From assembly GCA_948567375.1 (NCBI GenBank), contig OX419759.1, positions 12,616,744-12,680,743 of the forward strand: a DNA stretch of 64,000 nucleotides, in the 5' to 3' direction. This DNA comes from Lunularia cruciata. Its lineage: Eukaryota; Streptophyta; Marchantiopsida; Lunulariales; Lunulariaceae. The first letter of the stretch is position 1. Every line of letters starts with the position of its first letter. A program made the position numbers and the translations under genes. Below, piece by piece: positions 32,236 to 43,497 of this stretch. Under the pieces are notes generated by a model, which did not search any database, was not told the origin of the DNA, and saw only the letters and a program-made list of their open reading frames with translations.

Positions 32236-34734
32236 TCTTTCATGCTATCTAAGGCATTGCAGACGACATCCATGGTTCCTAGACGTCCCAGTGCAGGTGT
32301 GGTAGGTAGTGATGGAGTACCTGCTAGTCAGCCACCTGCTACTACACAGACTGAGTCTAGCATGATGTTGGGGGCGGCTCAGCTGATTATGCGGCATCCT
32401 TTATTTTCAGCCAGTGACATGTTTACATTGGGAGTGGACCCAGCCCCAGTGTTCCGGTTGGCTGCCACATTGTGTGAGAGTAGGGATGGTGCAGTTCCTA
32501 CTACTAGAGCAGAGGTGGTTGGTAGTGGAGTTGACTTGGTTGAGGAGCATAGGATCCGTTCAGCGACCAGTGGTTTATGGCAGGCAGCAGCAGCTAGACT
32601 GGAGGAGTTGCCAGCTAGACCGGCCTTCGAGAGAGCGCGGTTTACACTTGGTGTTGTCCTATTGGATAACCAGAGGGGGATCTTTTGTTTGGTGGGACCT
32701 TCAGGGAAGGTCTATACACCACAGAGAGTCTTGTTAGACTCTGGTGCGCAGCCCCTTATGTTGGGGAAGGTTGCAGTTGTTGGTCTGGAGTTACGGAAGA
32801 CCGATGTGGAGAGGTGTCCATTTCAGATCCAGACATCTCTTGGTGGTGGTTTGACACAGTACATCACACGTGGAGAGCTTGTTGTCCAGGTTCAGCCTGG
32901 TCATCCGACTGATAGCTCGGTGGTGAGAGCTCAGGCTATTGCGACGATAGCTGAGTCATATGATGTGCTAGTTGGGGGAGCAGTGTTATACCCTATGGGT
33001 TTCAGTATTGACTATTGGGAGGAGACAGCCTCTTATAGACCTGGTTGGCAGTCTGGTGAGGGACGGGTATGTCGCCTACCAGTACGCTTTAGTAGTGGCA
33101 GTCTTGGCTCACTACAGTCCGGGACCATGGCAGCATCAGTTTTGGCTTTCAGCGGTGCAGTTACTTGGCCTGGTGACTTGTTGGAGGGGAACGCCCATGC
33201 AGAGGATACTCCAGTACCAGAGGAGATCACTCGGCTATGGAGTACGAGTGGGATTGTTCCATCCACCTTGGATGTTCCATTGTGGAGTTCAAAGGAGGCA
33301 TTGCAGCAGCATGCAGATCAGTTGGTGCAGCAAGCTTGGAGTGGAGCCTTCGTACCATCAGGGGATGAGTGTGAGGATGAGCCTCCAGAGGCGATTGCTT
33401 TGACACCTCTGGATACCACACTCATTGCTTGGCAGTATCGAGTAGAGGGGATATGCCTATTGGAGTTGTTTGGTGGGATCAGCACCGGACTAGCTGCGGT
33501 GTTACAGGCGGGTATCCAAGTACAGAGGTACTTGTATGTAGAGAGAGATGAGACTGCTAGGTGAGTCTCTCTACATCATGTGGCACACTTGGCCTATCGG
33601 TATCCGGAGTTATTACCGATGTCAGTAGTCAGAGGTTACCAGAAGGCCTTACCAAGAGACATTTCCTTATTGGGGGCACATGACCTAGAGAGACATGGGC
33701 CTATTCACTTGGTGATTTCTGGATGGCCATGTCAGGGACATACACGTGCAGGCCGTGGTTTGGGTCTTCAGGATCCTTGTTCTGGCGTGTTTTGGGAGAT
33801 GTTACGGATATTACGACATCTCCAGGTTCATCAGTCTGTTTCTCCAGCTTACCTTTTGGAGAACGTTCCATTGATGGGTGATTCTCGCACTAGAGTGGTG
33901 GCGAGTACACATCAGGTCCATTCTTGGATGGGACCTGCTGTATTGTTAGATGCAGCCAGAGTGGGATCACGGGCTCATCGTCTTCGTCTTTGGTGGACGA
34001 ACCTTTTACCCAGAGAGGTTCTACAACGTAGTTATGATGGGATTCAGCGACTAGACCACATTCTTGTTGATGATATCTTGGATGCTGGACGTCAGTCTCA
34101 GACAGTGGTAGTGGCTGATAGGTCACCTATGGCAGTGGTGAACCTAGTTGGACAGCCTAGAGCTGCATTTCCCACACTCATGAGTTTCCCAGGTTCTCAT
34201 GCTTTTCGAGAGGGAGGACCTGGACTTGTTTGGGACTCACAGTTACAGCAGTTGGTGGAGCCCAATGCTGATGAGAGAGAGCAGGCGATGGGTTTTCGCA
34301 CCGGTATTACCGCTGTTCCAGCAGTGTCAGAGGCGTCCAGGCGTCAGGTGTTAGGTTAGGCTATGGACCTGAACTGTTTGACCTGGATTGTGAGCCTTGG
34401 TTTGGCAGAGCAGCGTAGGATGCACTTGATAGGCATCACCACTCGGACACTTGTGAGCCCTGTGCCTATCGAGACGATTCAGGCACATGCTGGGGGCGAT
34501 GGACCGAGTGGACATGGTATTCTTGGGACACATCCAGTAGCTACTAGGGAGAGTGGTCTACTTAGAGTCCATCCAGGTGAGCGTGGGGTACTTGGATTAC
34601 ACCCTTGGTCCACATGGGATGCAGCCAGAGGACGTATGGAGCTTGCAGCTAGAGTGGAGGGAGTTTTTCACACAGAGGTTGGGACCTCTAGTGGTCGGGA
34701 GCATGACACCATTGCTCCCAAGGGCCCAATGTAG
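32236..34734 (+). pseudogene. Protease and C5 DNA methyltransferase (copy B), two stops
   Basis: This is the counterpart of copy A's 825-residue segment. Protease LLDSGAQ is intact. Methyltransferase motif I LELFGGISTGL, the catalytic GWPCQGH (Cys codon 33,730-33,732), LLENVP, RLRLWW and MGFRTG are all preserved. Two stops interrupt it: TGA at 33,562 within the cofactor-binding motif (CGA in copy A) and TAG at 34,357 in the motif X region (CAG in copy A, also TAG in copy C). Three G-x-L-G-x-H-P-like repeats remain before the conserved UAG at 34,732. A recently dead enzyme with motifs otherwise conserved. Confidence 0.92.
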
Positions 34735-34740
34735 CAGCCA
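34732..34740 (+). promoter_or_regulatory. Leaky-stop motif UAG-CAG-CCA (copy B)
   Basis: Identical in base sequence and position to the copy A motif: protease-methyltransferase ends in UAG, followed by CAG CCA, and RT continues in frame. Confidence 0.75.
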
Positions 34741-36503
34741 GTCAGTACGTCTTCCACTCCTACTACAGTTACAGAGGATACTTTGGAGCCAGATCTTGGA
34801 CCCAAGCTTACTGGAGAGGAAAGACGGAGGGTTTGGAGGTTCTTGAGGAGTCACACGAGTTGTTTTGCCTTCAGTATGAAGGATTTGGGTGCTCTGAAGG
34901 GACCTGGTATACAGATTGAGCTGACTAGCAACACACCAGTTTTCCGACGTCCTTATCGATATAGTGATATGGAGAGGACATTGATTCAGAGCCAGAGTAG
35001 TGACCTTTTTGAGGCTGGTTTGGTGGAGATTTCACATGGAGAGTATGCATCAACGACAGTGATGCCAGCCAAGAAGGATATGCATGGCAACTATACAGAT
35101 AGGCGGATGTGTGGAGATTATCGTCCTATCAACCGACAGACCAAGGCTGATCGGTATGCCATGCCTACACCGGAGGAGATTTTTGATGCGATTGGGCATG
35201 CAAAGGTCTTCAGTACTTTGGATCTTTGAGCAGGATATCATCAGTTGCCAATTAGGGAGGAAGATAAGTCCAAGACAGCATTTTGGGCTATTGATCCTCA
35301 CGGCAAGGATGTGTTATATCAGTGGAGGTTCTTACCATTTGGGTTAAAGAACGCTCCTGCTGAGTTCCAAAGGGTCATGGATAGGATCCTAGCTGGATTG
35401 GATTTTGCTCGGTGCTATATTGATGACATTTTGGTTTATAGCACTACTGTGGAGGAGCATGAGAGATAGTTGTTGGAGGTGTTTGAGAGGTTGAGATCTC
35501 ATGGACTCAAACTACATCCTGGGAAGTGTAGGTTCTTCCACGAGCAGGTTGAGTATTTGGGTCACACAATCTACCCCGGAGGACTTGGTGTTCAGCAGAC
35601 CAAGGTGGAGGCTATTGCACGTATTCCTCGGCCTACGGATGTGAGCAGAGTGTGAGCATTCCTTGGGTTGGCAAACTTCTATCGCCGCTATGTTAGAGGA
35701 TTTAGTGCCATTGCCAAGGCCTTGACGAAGCTGACCAAGCTTACACAAGAGTGGTGTTGGGGAGATGAGCAGGAGAGAGCTTTTGTAGAGCTCAAGGAGA
35801 GGTTGACATCTGCTCCTATTTTGAGGAGACCGATCAGGGGACGACCATTTCAGGTTCACACTGATTGGAGTATGTTGGGGCTTGGAGCGGTGCTCACCCA
35901 ACATGATGATGAGGAGAAGGAGTTTGTGGTGGCCTATGCTAGTCGCTCCAACAATTCAGCGGAGGCAAAGTATAGTTCATATGAGGGAGAGTGCTTGGCA
36001 GTAGTTTGGGCAGTAGCACATTTCCGATGTTACCTATTTGGTAACCCCTTCACTCTCATCACTGATCATCAGCCGCTGAAGTGGTTGATGGAGTCCGACA
36101 AGCTTTCAGGGAAGCTTGCACAATGGGCTCTGATTTTACAGGAGTATGATTTCACGGTTGTTCACAGACCTGGAGTGGTGAACCGTGATGCAGATGGGTT
36201 GAGTAGAAACCCATGTCCCAGCCAGCAGGATCAGACCGGAGCACGTTGGCATGGTGAGACAGATGAGGAGATGGTGCCAGGTCTGGCATGCATCGGCCTT
36301 GCAGAGACTTTGGTGGTATCTCTCTCAGCGCATACAGGAGGAGTTATTGAGGTCACAGATCCAGAGAGTGAAGATATTGGTACAGTTCAGCGAGACATTC
36401 ATGATGATGTCTTAGTGATGGACTATCTTTGCACTGGTGTTGTGGGTGGCACAGTTGGGACCAAGGAGAGAGACCGTGTTCTTCAGCGAGCCAGATGGTT
36501 CAG
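34741..36503 (+). pseudogene. Reverse transcriptase and RNase H (copy B), three stops
   Basis: Homologous to copy A's RT segment, with LPFGLKNAP, CYIDDILVYS (about 35,416-35,445), LGLANFY-type connection, HTDWS, YEGECLA, TDHQPLKW and NRDADGLSR. Stops at 35,227 (CGA-to-TGA, just after the catalytic STLDL), 35,467 (CAG-to-TAG) and 35,653 (CGA-to-TGA) inactivate it. No frameshift is seen. From 35,668 the frame is open through RNase H into integrase, confirming that RT, RNase H and integrase are one polyprotein. Confidence 0.92.
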
Positions 36504-37272
36504 ATTGGAGGGTAGACACCTTTTGCGTGTATGGGAGGATGGTAGAGTGCGAGTAGTACCACTTCCATCACAGAGACCACAGTTGGTCCGTCATGCTCAT
36601 GAGGAGCTAGGACATTTTGGAGTAAAGCGTACATATAGCTTACTTCAGAGTCATTATTGGTGGCACGGTTTGCAGACCAAGGTACAACAGTTTATTGCCA
36701 GATGTATGGTTTGTGACCAAGTTAGAGCATCATTCAATGCTCCTACGCCACAGTTACACCCATTACCTATCATGGGATTGGGTTACCGTTGGAGTTTGGG
36801 ATTGGGTTACCGTTGGAGTTTGGACTTGGCCGGACCTTTACCGCTGACTGTGAGACATCATTGGTATGTTTTGGTGATGGTGGAGCACTTCTCCAAGTGG
36901 ATTGAGTTGGTGGCACTTCCTGATAAGTCTAGTGAAGGGACAGCTTACTCGTTCCTGGATCGAGTTCTTAGTCATTTTGGTGCACCAGCTGAGGTTTTGA
37001 CTGATCAGGGTACAGAGTTCTTGGGAGAGTTTCAAGTCTTGTGTGACAAGGCTTTGATTGATCATCGTACTACATCCCGAGATCACCCTGAGGCAGATGG
37101 CTTAGCAGAGAGAGTGGTTCAGACGGTGAAGAGAGGATTGCGAAAGTATGGTTTGCAGAGAGGCCACTTGGGAGATTGGGATCTCCAGTTACCTTGGTTG
37201 GCCATGGGCTATCGGTTCAGCCGGCAAGCCTCCTTAGCATCCTTCTCTCCATACTTTCTACTCTATGGATGA
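36504..37272 (+). pseudogene. Integrase core (copy B)
   Basis: HAHEELGH and CMVCD provide the HHCC site; SLDLAG, TDQGTEF and DGLAERV provide the acidic triad, all intact. A 21-bp tandem duplication at about 36,775-36,817 doubles GLGYRWS just before the first catalytic Asp, in frame. The frame ends at 37,270 in a CGA-to-TGA stop, then continues into the PHD tail. Confidence 0.9.
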
Positions 37273-37860
37273 GATCCAGATTTACCTGCAGCCATTCGTC
37301 GAGATGCTACTGTAGTTTTGGACTTGGATGACCCCGATGTATGGATGAGCGCATGTTCTCAGCGGACAGAGATCTTTCGGAGAGTGATGCCGATGGCCTT
37401 TGAAAACTTGGCTATTGCTCAGCATAGAGATACTTTATTCTATGCTACCATTCGAGGAGGAGGTTATAGACCCTCGATCCGTCGATTTCATCCAGGCAAC
37501 TATGTATATCTACAGCAGACAGCACCGATGACACTTGATGTTTCTACAGGCCGCACTATCTTGAGAGTGCACGAGGTTTTGCCATCTGGAGTCCTTGTGT
37601 TAGAAGGACGTGATGGTGTTGTTTGGAAGGATCATGTGCGCAATTGTGCGCCATGCCACCTTCCAAACATTGATGGTACTATGGACCCAAGCTTGGCACT
37701 TGTACGTGCAGGCTTGAGGTGTATGTTATGTGGCTCTTCTGGTGGAGCTGCTACTATGTTAGTGTGTGATAGCTATTCGAGAGGATGGCATATGGCATGT
37801 ATGACTCCTCCCCTCACGATGGTTCCTCAGGGACAGTGGTTATGTCCTAGATGTACTTGA
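37273..37860 (+). CDS. Integrase tail and PHD finger (copy B)
   Basis: Open from 37,318 to a natural stop at 37,858-37,860 (180 codons). Unlike copy A, the integrase tail (DYVYL-like region, here NYVYLQQT) is not interrupted before the finger, showing the fusion directly. The finger has all eight ligands: the CMLC and CDSY-adjacent pairs should be checked, because the fourth position reads VCDSYSRGWH, so the Cys after Ser is replaced by Tyr and one ligand is lost in this copy. The remaining ligands, the His and the terminal WLCPRC are preserved. It ends at the stop shared in position with copy A. Confidence 0.82.
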   Translation, partial: DPDLPAAIRRDATVVLDLDDPDVWMSACSQRTEIFRRVMPMAFENLAIAQHRDTLFYATIRGGGYRPSIRRFHPGNYVYLQQTAPMTLDVSTGRTILRVHEVLPSGVLVLEGRDGVVWKDHVRNCAPCHLPNIDGTMDPSLALVRAGLRCMLCGSSGGAATMLVCDSYSRGWHMACMTPPLTMVPQGQWLCPRCT

Positions 37861-38026
37861 CCTATAGCTAGTTCATTCTTTATATGGTATAGATTGCAGA
37901 CAGGCGACTAACGATGGGGCTCCATAGCACCCGGCCTCCTGATCTTTGCCCATTAGAGGGTATACCATATACTTAGAGTAGATGGCTATCTGGAGTTAGA
38001 GGGACCTAACCGCCAGCTAGGGGGCG

Positions 38027-38133
38027 ATTGTGGCACTTTAGAGTCTATGTTTGACTTATGTGTGAGTTGTGCTTTTATAGTGTATGATGTTGACAGCGAT
38101 GTATGTTGTGTAGCGATGTATATACGCACGACA
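38027..38133 (+). repeat. Copy B repeat B1
   Basis: A 107-bp repeat, ATTGTGGCAC to CGCACGACA, directly after the purine tract CTAGGGGGCG. Followed by GC and then A2, so the junction 38,130-38,139 is the perfect palindrome GACAGCTGTC. Confidence 0.9.
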
Positions 38134-38135
38134 GC

Positions 38136-38584
38136 TGTCACGCCATTTGTAGTTCCGTATCTAGATGCTCGGACACTAGAGTTCCAGTGATGGTAGTTAG
38201 AGTTATTCTAGCTGTTTCTCAGGGACTACTTTCCGACGGTTAGATTTTGTGTTCGGGGTACTGACTTCACGGTGGGGCCCACCGTCACTTTGCACCGTTT
38301 GCACCGTCGAGTGTGCCGTCAGCGGGACCGTTAGGGTTTCAGGGCTAGCTTGAGTCCATGGGGTATAGTTTCGAAGTGAGCTCCAGAGAGCTCACTTCTC
38401 TGATGTTGAGCCTTCGAGTTCCTGGCTATGGTGGACAGAGGCCGGCGAGCGTCACCTGGATTCTCTATGCTTGAGTGGGTGTGGCTTGACTGTAATCAGT
38501 GCCCAGTTGTTGGCAGTTTATAGAGTGATAGATCAAGTACTGATCTGAGTTGAGTTGAGTTGAGAGTGTTAAGCAATCTGATTA
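38136..38584 (+). repeat. Copy B terminal repeat A2
   Basis: A 449-bp direct repeat of A1 (28,800-29,248), flanked on both sides by B. After TCTGATTA it passes straight into B2 instead of the CATCAGAG sequence that follows A1. Confidence 0.9.
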
Positions 38585-38690
38585 TTGTGGCACTTTAGAG
38601 TCTATGTATGACTTATGTGTGAGTTGTGCTTTTATAATGTATGATGTTGACAGCAATGTATGTTGTGTAGCGATGTATATACGCACGACA
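38584..38690 (+). repeat. Copy B terminal repeat B2 (3' end)
   Basis: Second copy of B, with two visible substitutions relative to B1 (for example ATAATGT for ATAGTGT). It ends GACA at the element boundary and is followed by the target duplication. Confidence 0.9.
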
Positions 38691-38694
38691 TGGT

Positions 38695-41257
38695 CAACGG
38701 TAAAGGTCCAACAAAGTCCAAAATCCAATGGTAACCAAACCCCATGATAGGTAATGGGTGTAACTATGGCATAAGAGCATTAAATGATGTTCTAACTTGG
38801 TTACAAACCACACATCTAGCAATAAATTGCTATAGATTGATCTACATATTACACCACCCATAATGACCTTGGAGTAAGCTATATGTACGCTTTACTCTAA
38901 AATGTCCTAGCTCCACATGAGCATGATGGATCAATTGTGGTCTTTGAGATAGAAGTGGTAATACTTGCACTCTACCATCCTCACATACACACAAAAGGTG
39001 TTGCTCTCCAATCTAAATGGCATGGCTTGCTAAAGAACACAATCTTTCTCCCTTGCACCAATCGTGCCACCCACAACACCAATGCAAAGACAATCCATCA
39101 CTAAGATATCATCATGAATATCTCACTAAACTATACCAATATCTCTATCCTCTTGAGCTATGACCTCAATAATTCCTCCTGAATGCACTAAGAGAGATAC
39201 CACCAAAGCCTTAGAAAATATACAAAGAAAGGTAAATGCATGCCAACTTGGCACCATCTCCTTATTTGTCTCACCATGCCAATGTGTTCCAAATTTGATC
39301 CTACTAGTTGGGACATGGGTTTCTACTCAATCCATCTACATCATAGTCCACCACTCTAGGTATGTGAATAACCATGAAATCACACTCTTGTAAATTAGAG
39401 CCTATCATGCAAGCTTCCCTGAAAGCTTATCAGATTCCATCAACCACTTTAATGGTTGATGATTAGTGATGAGAGTGAAAGGGTTACCAAATAGGTAACA
39501 TCAGAAATGTGTTATTGCCCATATTTTTTCCAAGCACTCTCCTTCATATGAACTATACTTTACCTTTTTTGAATTTTTGGAGCAACTAGCATAGGCCACC
39601 ATAAACTCCTTCCACTCATCATCATGTTGGGTGAGCATTGTTCCAAGCTGCAACGTACTCTAATTGGTGTGAACCTAGAATGGTCATCCTTTGATCAATT
39701 TACTAAGAATAGGGACAAATGTCAACCTCTCCTTGAGCTCTAAAAAGCTCTCTTCTACTCATCTCCCCAACACCACTTATATGTAACCTTGGTCAACTTT
39801 GTCAAGGCCTTAGCAATGGCACTAAATCCTTTAACACAGCGGTGATAGAACATCACCAATCCAAGGAATGCTAACAATCTACTCACATCTGCAGGCCAAG
39901 GAGTACATGCAATAACATCTACCTTGGTCTATTAAACACCAAGTCCTCCAAGGTAGATAGTGTGACCCAATTACTCAACCTATTCATGGAAGAATCTACA
40001 CTTCTTAGGATGTAATTTGAGTCCATGAAATCTCAATCTCCCAAACACATCCAATAAACGTCTCTCATGCACCTCCATAGTAGTGTTATAGACCAAAATT
40101 TCATCAATATAAAATTGAGCAAAATTTAATCATGCTAGGATCTTGTCCATGATCCTCTAGAACTTGGCAAGATTGTTCTTAATAATAAGAATCTCTACTA
40201 ATATGATACACCCTTACCTTGAGGATCAATAGCCTAAAATGCTATCTTGGACTTATTTGCCTCTCTGATTAGCAACTAATGATATCTTGCTTGAAGGTCC
40301 AAAGTATTGAAGACCTTTGCATACCCAATTGCATCAAAGGTATCTTTTGGTATAAGCATAACATACCAATCAACCCTAGTTTGTCTATTGATAGGACGGT
40401 GATGTCCACACATCCAATTATCTGTGTAGTTGCCATGTATATCATTCTTGGTTGGCATCATGGCAGCTAAAGCATACTCTCCAAGTCAAATCTCCACCAA
40501 ACTAGCCTTAAAAAGATCTCTACTCCGACTTTGAATCAATATTATTTCCATGTCATTATATTTATAGGAACATCAAAAATTTGATGTATTGCTAGTAAGC
40601 TCAATCCAAATATAGTTCTTTTCAAAGCACCCACATCCTTCATATTGAAGGAAAAACAACTCATTTAGCTCCTCAAGAACCTCCAAACTCTCTATCTTTC
40701 CCTTCTTGTAACCTTGGATCCAAGATCTGGCTCCCAAGCATCATTTGTAAATGATGTAGGAGTGGAAGACTTATTTATTGCCTGCTACGCTGGGCCCTTG
40801 GGAGCAATAGTATGCTTCCAAACATTAGAGTTCCTAACCTTATTGTGGAAAAGTCCCTCTGATATAGCTGCAAGCTCCATACATACTCTAATTGCATTCC
40901 AAGTAGACCAAGGGTGTAACCCAAGTAGACCTATGAGCTGGCCTGTCTCTCATGCAAGATGAACCTCTGATGGCTATTATGGTAGTGCACTATGGACTAA
41001 GAAGGAAAAGAACCACAAGGTTCACCACTACCATAGGTGACCTATCACCCACTACCACCATCTAAGATTAGCACCCAACATCCAAGATTTCATCAATAGT
41101 AAGGTGGTCTAATAGTTGAATCACATCATAAGCATGCTATTAAACCTCTCTAAGTAAGCGGTTTTTCCACTAAAGACAAAGACAATGAGCCCCATGATCC
41201 CACTCTAGTTGCCCCCAACAACACGGTAGGTCCCATCCAAGAATGGACTTGATGTTT
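38695..41257 (-). pseudogene. Old DNMT copy: integrase N-terminus, RNase H, RT, methyltransferase C-terminus
   Basis: Decayed minus-strand continuation after copy B, aligning to copy A 4,282 to about 7,195. RT remnants are readable (MPTKNDIHGNYTDNWMCGHHRPINRQT at 40,276-40,461 in part). The UAG-CAG at 40,782-40,787 between methyltransferase and RT is retained. At about 40,940-41,012 roughly 430 bp of the element is replaced by a short inverted fragment of the family D LTR. The segment stops inside the methyltransferase where family D inserted. Many stops and indels; not functional. Confidence 0.85.
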
Positions 41258-41932
41258 TGTAACACCCATTTGTGCATATGTGTGGTATTATGATATTTAG
41301 CTTGGTATTACAAGTACTTGAGAGATATTATTTATATAAAGATAAAGGATGGTTCTACATTAGTCATAATTAGCTAAATTTAGTCATAACTAAGATAGAG
41401 GGGACTTTACTTTAGAGGAAGTAGAAAAGATGAGCACCACTATTTTGGATTCTAATGTGTTGACTTTGTATTATTCCTAGGTGTTTGGCTTTGAAGAAAG
41501 ATTTGAGAACTCTTGGGAATGCAAGTCTTTTTGTTTTGGATTCTTCTTTAGTCCAAGGATAGCCCATGTGAAGGAATCCTTGACTTAGTGGTTGGGTCAA
41601 GATAAGATCACATGCTTAGTGGAATATGCCCATGTGGATGGATATTTCTTTATATTTTTTGACTTTATTTGACTTTACGCTTAGTAACTTGATTTAATAT
41701 GGTAAATAGTAACTTTTGTGAGTAACTATTTCACAAATATATAAACAAGGGGCAAGGAAGTACTCATCATCTCTTTCTCATTGAGTCTTATAGTGAGCAA
41801 TGTCTTGAGTCTTGTAGTGTTAGCCTTGGAGGAATATGATAGAGTTGGGGTTCATTGCCTTCTTAGTCCATAGTGCATTACCATAATAGCCATGCAAAGG
41901 TTCATCTTGAGTGAGAGACAGGGCGGTTCACA
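41258..41932 (+). repeat. Family D 5' LTR
   Basis: A 675-bp LTR, TGTAACACCC to GGTTCACA. Its last 170 bp match 46,326-46,501, which fixes its right end. A TATATAAACAAGG promoter-like motif lies near 41,738. An inverted fragment of its end also lies at about 40,940-41,012. Confidence 0.8.
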
Positions 41933-43497
41933 TTTTTGGTTCTGTTGTCGGGACCTCTCTAGAAGGCAAGATAATTTTCTGCATACAATTCTATATTATA
42001 CAAGAGGAGACTATGAGCGCTCACTTGGAGAGAACTTTAGGGGAGGAGGGGGTTGAACTCATGTTAGAGAACTTGGACCCATTTTTATACAATGTAATTC
42101 ATTATGATGTTTTTGAGGTGATTTTGTACATCTTGTACACATGAGAAGATTTGGAGAGATGGTGTGAGATGGGTTGTAAATTTTGAGGATTAAAGTGATT
42201 TTGGGCAAAATCTCAAGTTTAAGATCTGGACTTGAAATTTCTACACATAGTAGCTTGGGTTATCTTCCAATTAGCACACTTGAATTATTGTGAGAATAAT
42301 GATGTGTATTGGGCTAGAAATTTTGAAAGTTGATAGGGTAAACTGCTCCCGCAACTACATGCTCTCTAGAAAATTGTATAGAGTCTGCCATTTCATCAAT
42401 TTTCAATAGATTGTTCTGAAATTTTCCAAGAAAATTCAGTGCATTTTATCCTACCTATTCACTTAAGATTGTAAGAGAGTTCATTCTTCCACAAAGAGTT
42501 ATAAATTTCTAAAGTGAAGGGGGTGGTTTTTAGACCAAATCTAAAATATGTGTCTTGAATAGATAGGTATTTAGGCCAAATGGCTCAGTTAAAAAATCTA
42601 AAATCTTGCAAGGAAGAACACACTAGAATTGTGATCAAGTGTGCAAAATTTTAGAGTATTGTGACATACAAATTGAAAACTTTGAGCGACATTGTGAGGA
42701 AGTGCTAATTTTGCAGAGTTGAGATCTCATGCATGAGGAGTTTGAGAGCAACAAAAAGCATGTTTGAGTGTTTAGATTCATCTTGGAAACATGGAGTGTC
42801 ATCAAGAGTAGAAATTGAGACTATGAAAGGTTCCCCAAGGGTTTGAGGTGATTGTAGGAGTGGACTTGAGGAAAAGAGAGTTTAGATAGAATTTGAAGAG
42901 AGTGTTGAGAGGATCTAAAAACCTACACCACTTAGAGGAAAGAGTGAGTCTAAGTGATTTCTATGTGGAGAAGGGACATAAAGAAAATTCATATCCATTG
43001 ACCTTTGAGAGCAAGAGATTGAGGGAAAGCAAAGGATTACTTGACTTGGGTTTGCATGTTGGACCTTCTTCACCAAGATTGGGAGGGAGAAGATCAAAGA
43101 CCAAGGAGTTGTGTGAGGTTTGTGGAGTGGAAGGACTTCCAAAAGAACATGAGTGTAGTGGAGTAAAATTTTTTTTGGAGACTTTGATGAAGGATCTTGG
43201 AGAGAGTCTTAGTATAGCTATAGAAATACTACCATATTCATCAACTAGTTCTCAAGATTAGTGATGGAGGTAATCTTTCAACTTATGGATAAACTATCCA
43301 TGAGAGTTTGATTAATATGCACTCTAGGATTTGATATTGCTATAGAAATTTTGGAGCAACCTGAACCTTTTTTGTTCCCTAGGGTAGATTGATCTCAAAT
43401 GGTGTTAGTCATATACATACTCTATTAGTTATAGAGTAAGAGAAAAGAAAAGAGAAAAAGAAAAATTGAGAGAAAAGAAAGATAATGAGGGGTTAAG
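41933..43497 (+). other. Family D leader and unassigned open segment
   Basis: About 1.5 kb before gag. An open segment at 42,893-43,261 (122 codons) has LCEVCGVEGLPKEHEC, a possible small zinc-binding cluster, but I do not recognise it; it may be an N-terminal gag extension. The rest, 41,933-42,890, is AT-rich without a gene. Confidence 0.4.

Larger units (their letters stand above)
28800..38690 (+). mobile_element. Copy B: full-length DNMT retrotransposon nested in the old copy
   Basis: This 9,891-bp element begins TGTCACG at 28,800 and ends CACGACA at 38,690. TGGT is duplicated at 28,796-28,799 and 38,691-38,694; ATGGT or CATGGT also match if the end is drawn earlier. The target is the integrase region of the old copy, whose sequence joins cleanly across the insertion. 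Order: A1, leader, gag, protease-methyltransferase, RT, RNase H, integrase, PHD tail, B1, A2, B2, as in copy A. It has a 1-base deletion in gag (about 32,162), a 45-bp deletion near 31,485, and eight premature stops, almost all CGA-to-TGA or CAG-to-TAG relative to copy A. Confidence 0.94.

Noticed and set aside
32972-33403. A 143-codon alternative frame also found at 7,717-8,148 with identical sequence
   Set aside because: Its conservation follows from near-identity of the two copies over the main methyltransferase/protease frame; composition is Trp/Cys-rich and gene-like motifs are absent.
37860-38026. An env-like third ORF downstream of integrase in the DNMT element
   Set aside because: Only about 170 non-coding bases lie between the PHD-finger stop and B1.
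2442-38690. Copies A and B as one locus duplicated by misassembly in inverted orientation
   Set aside because: They have different target duplications, different flanks and private stops and indels.
28800-38690. A DIRS/Ngaro tyrosine-recombinase retroelement, suggested by the split repeats
   Set aside because: No tyrosine recombinase is seen; the pol frame has a clear HHCC and DDE integrase, and insertions have target duplications.
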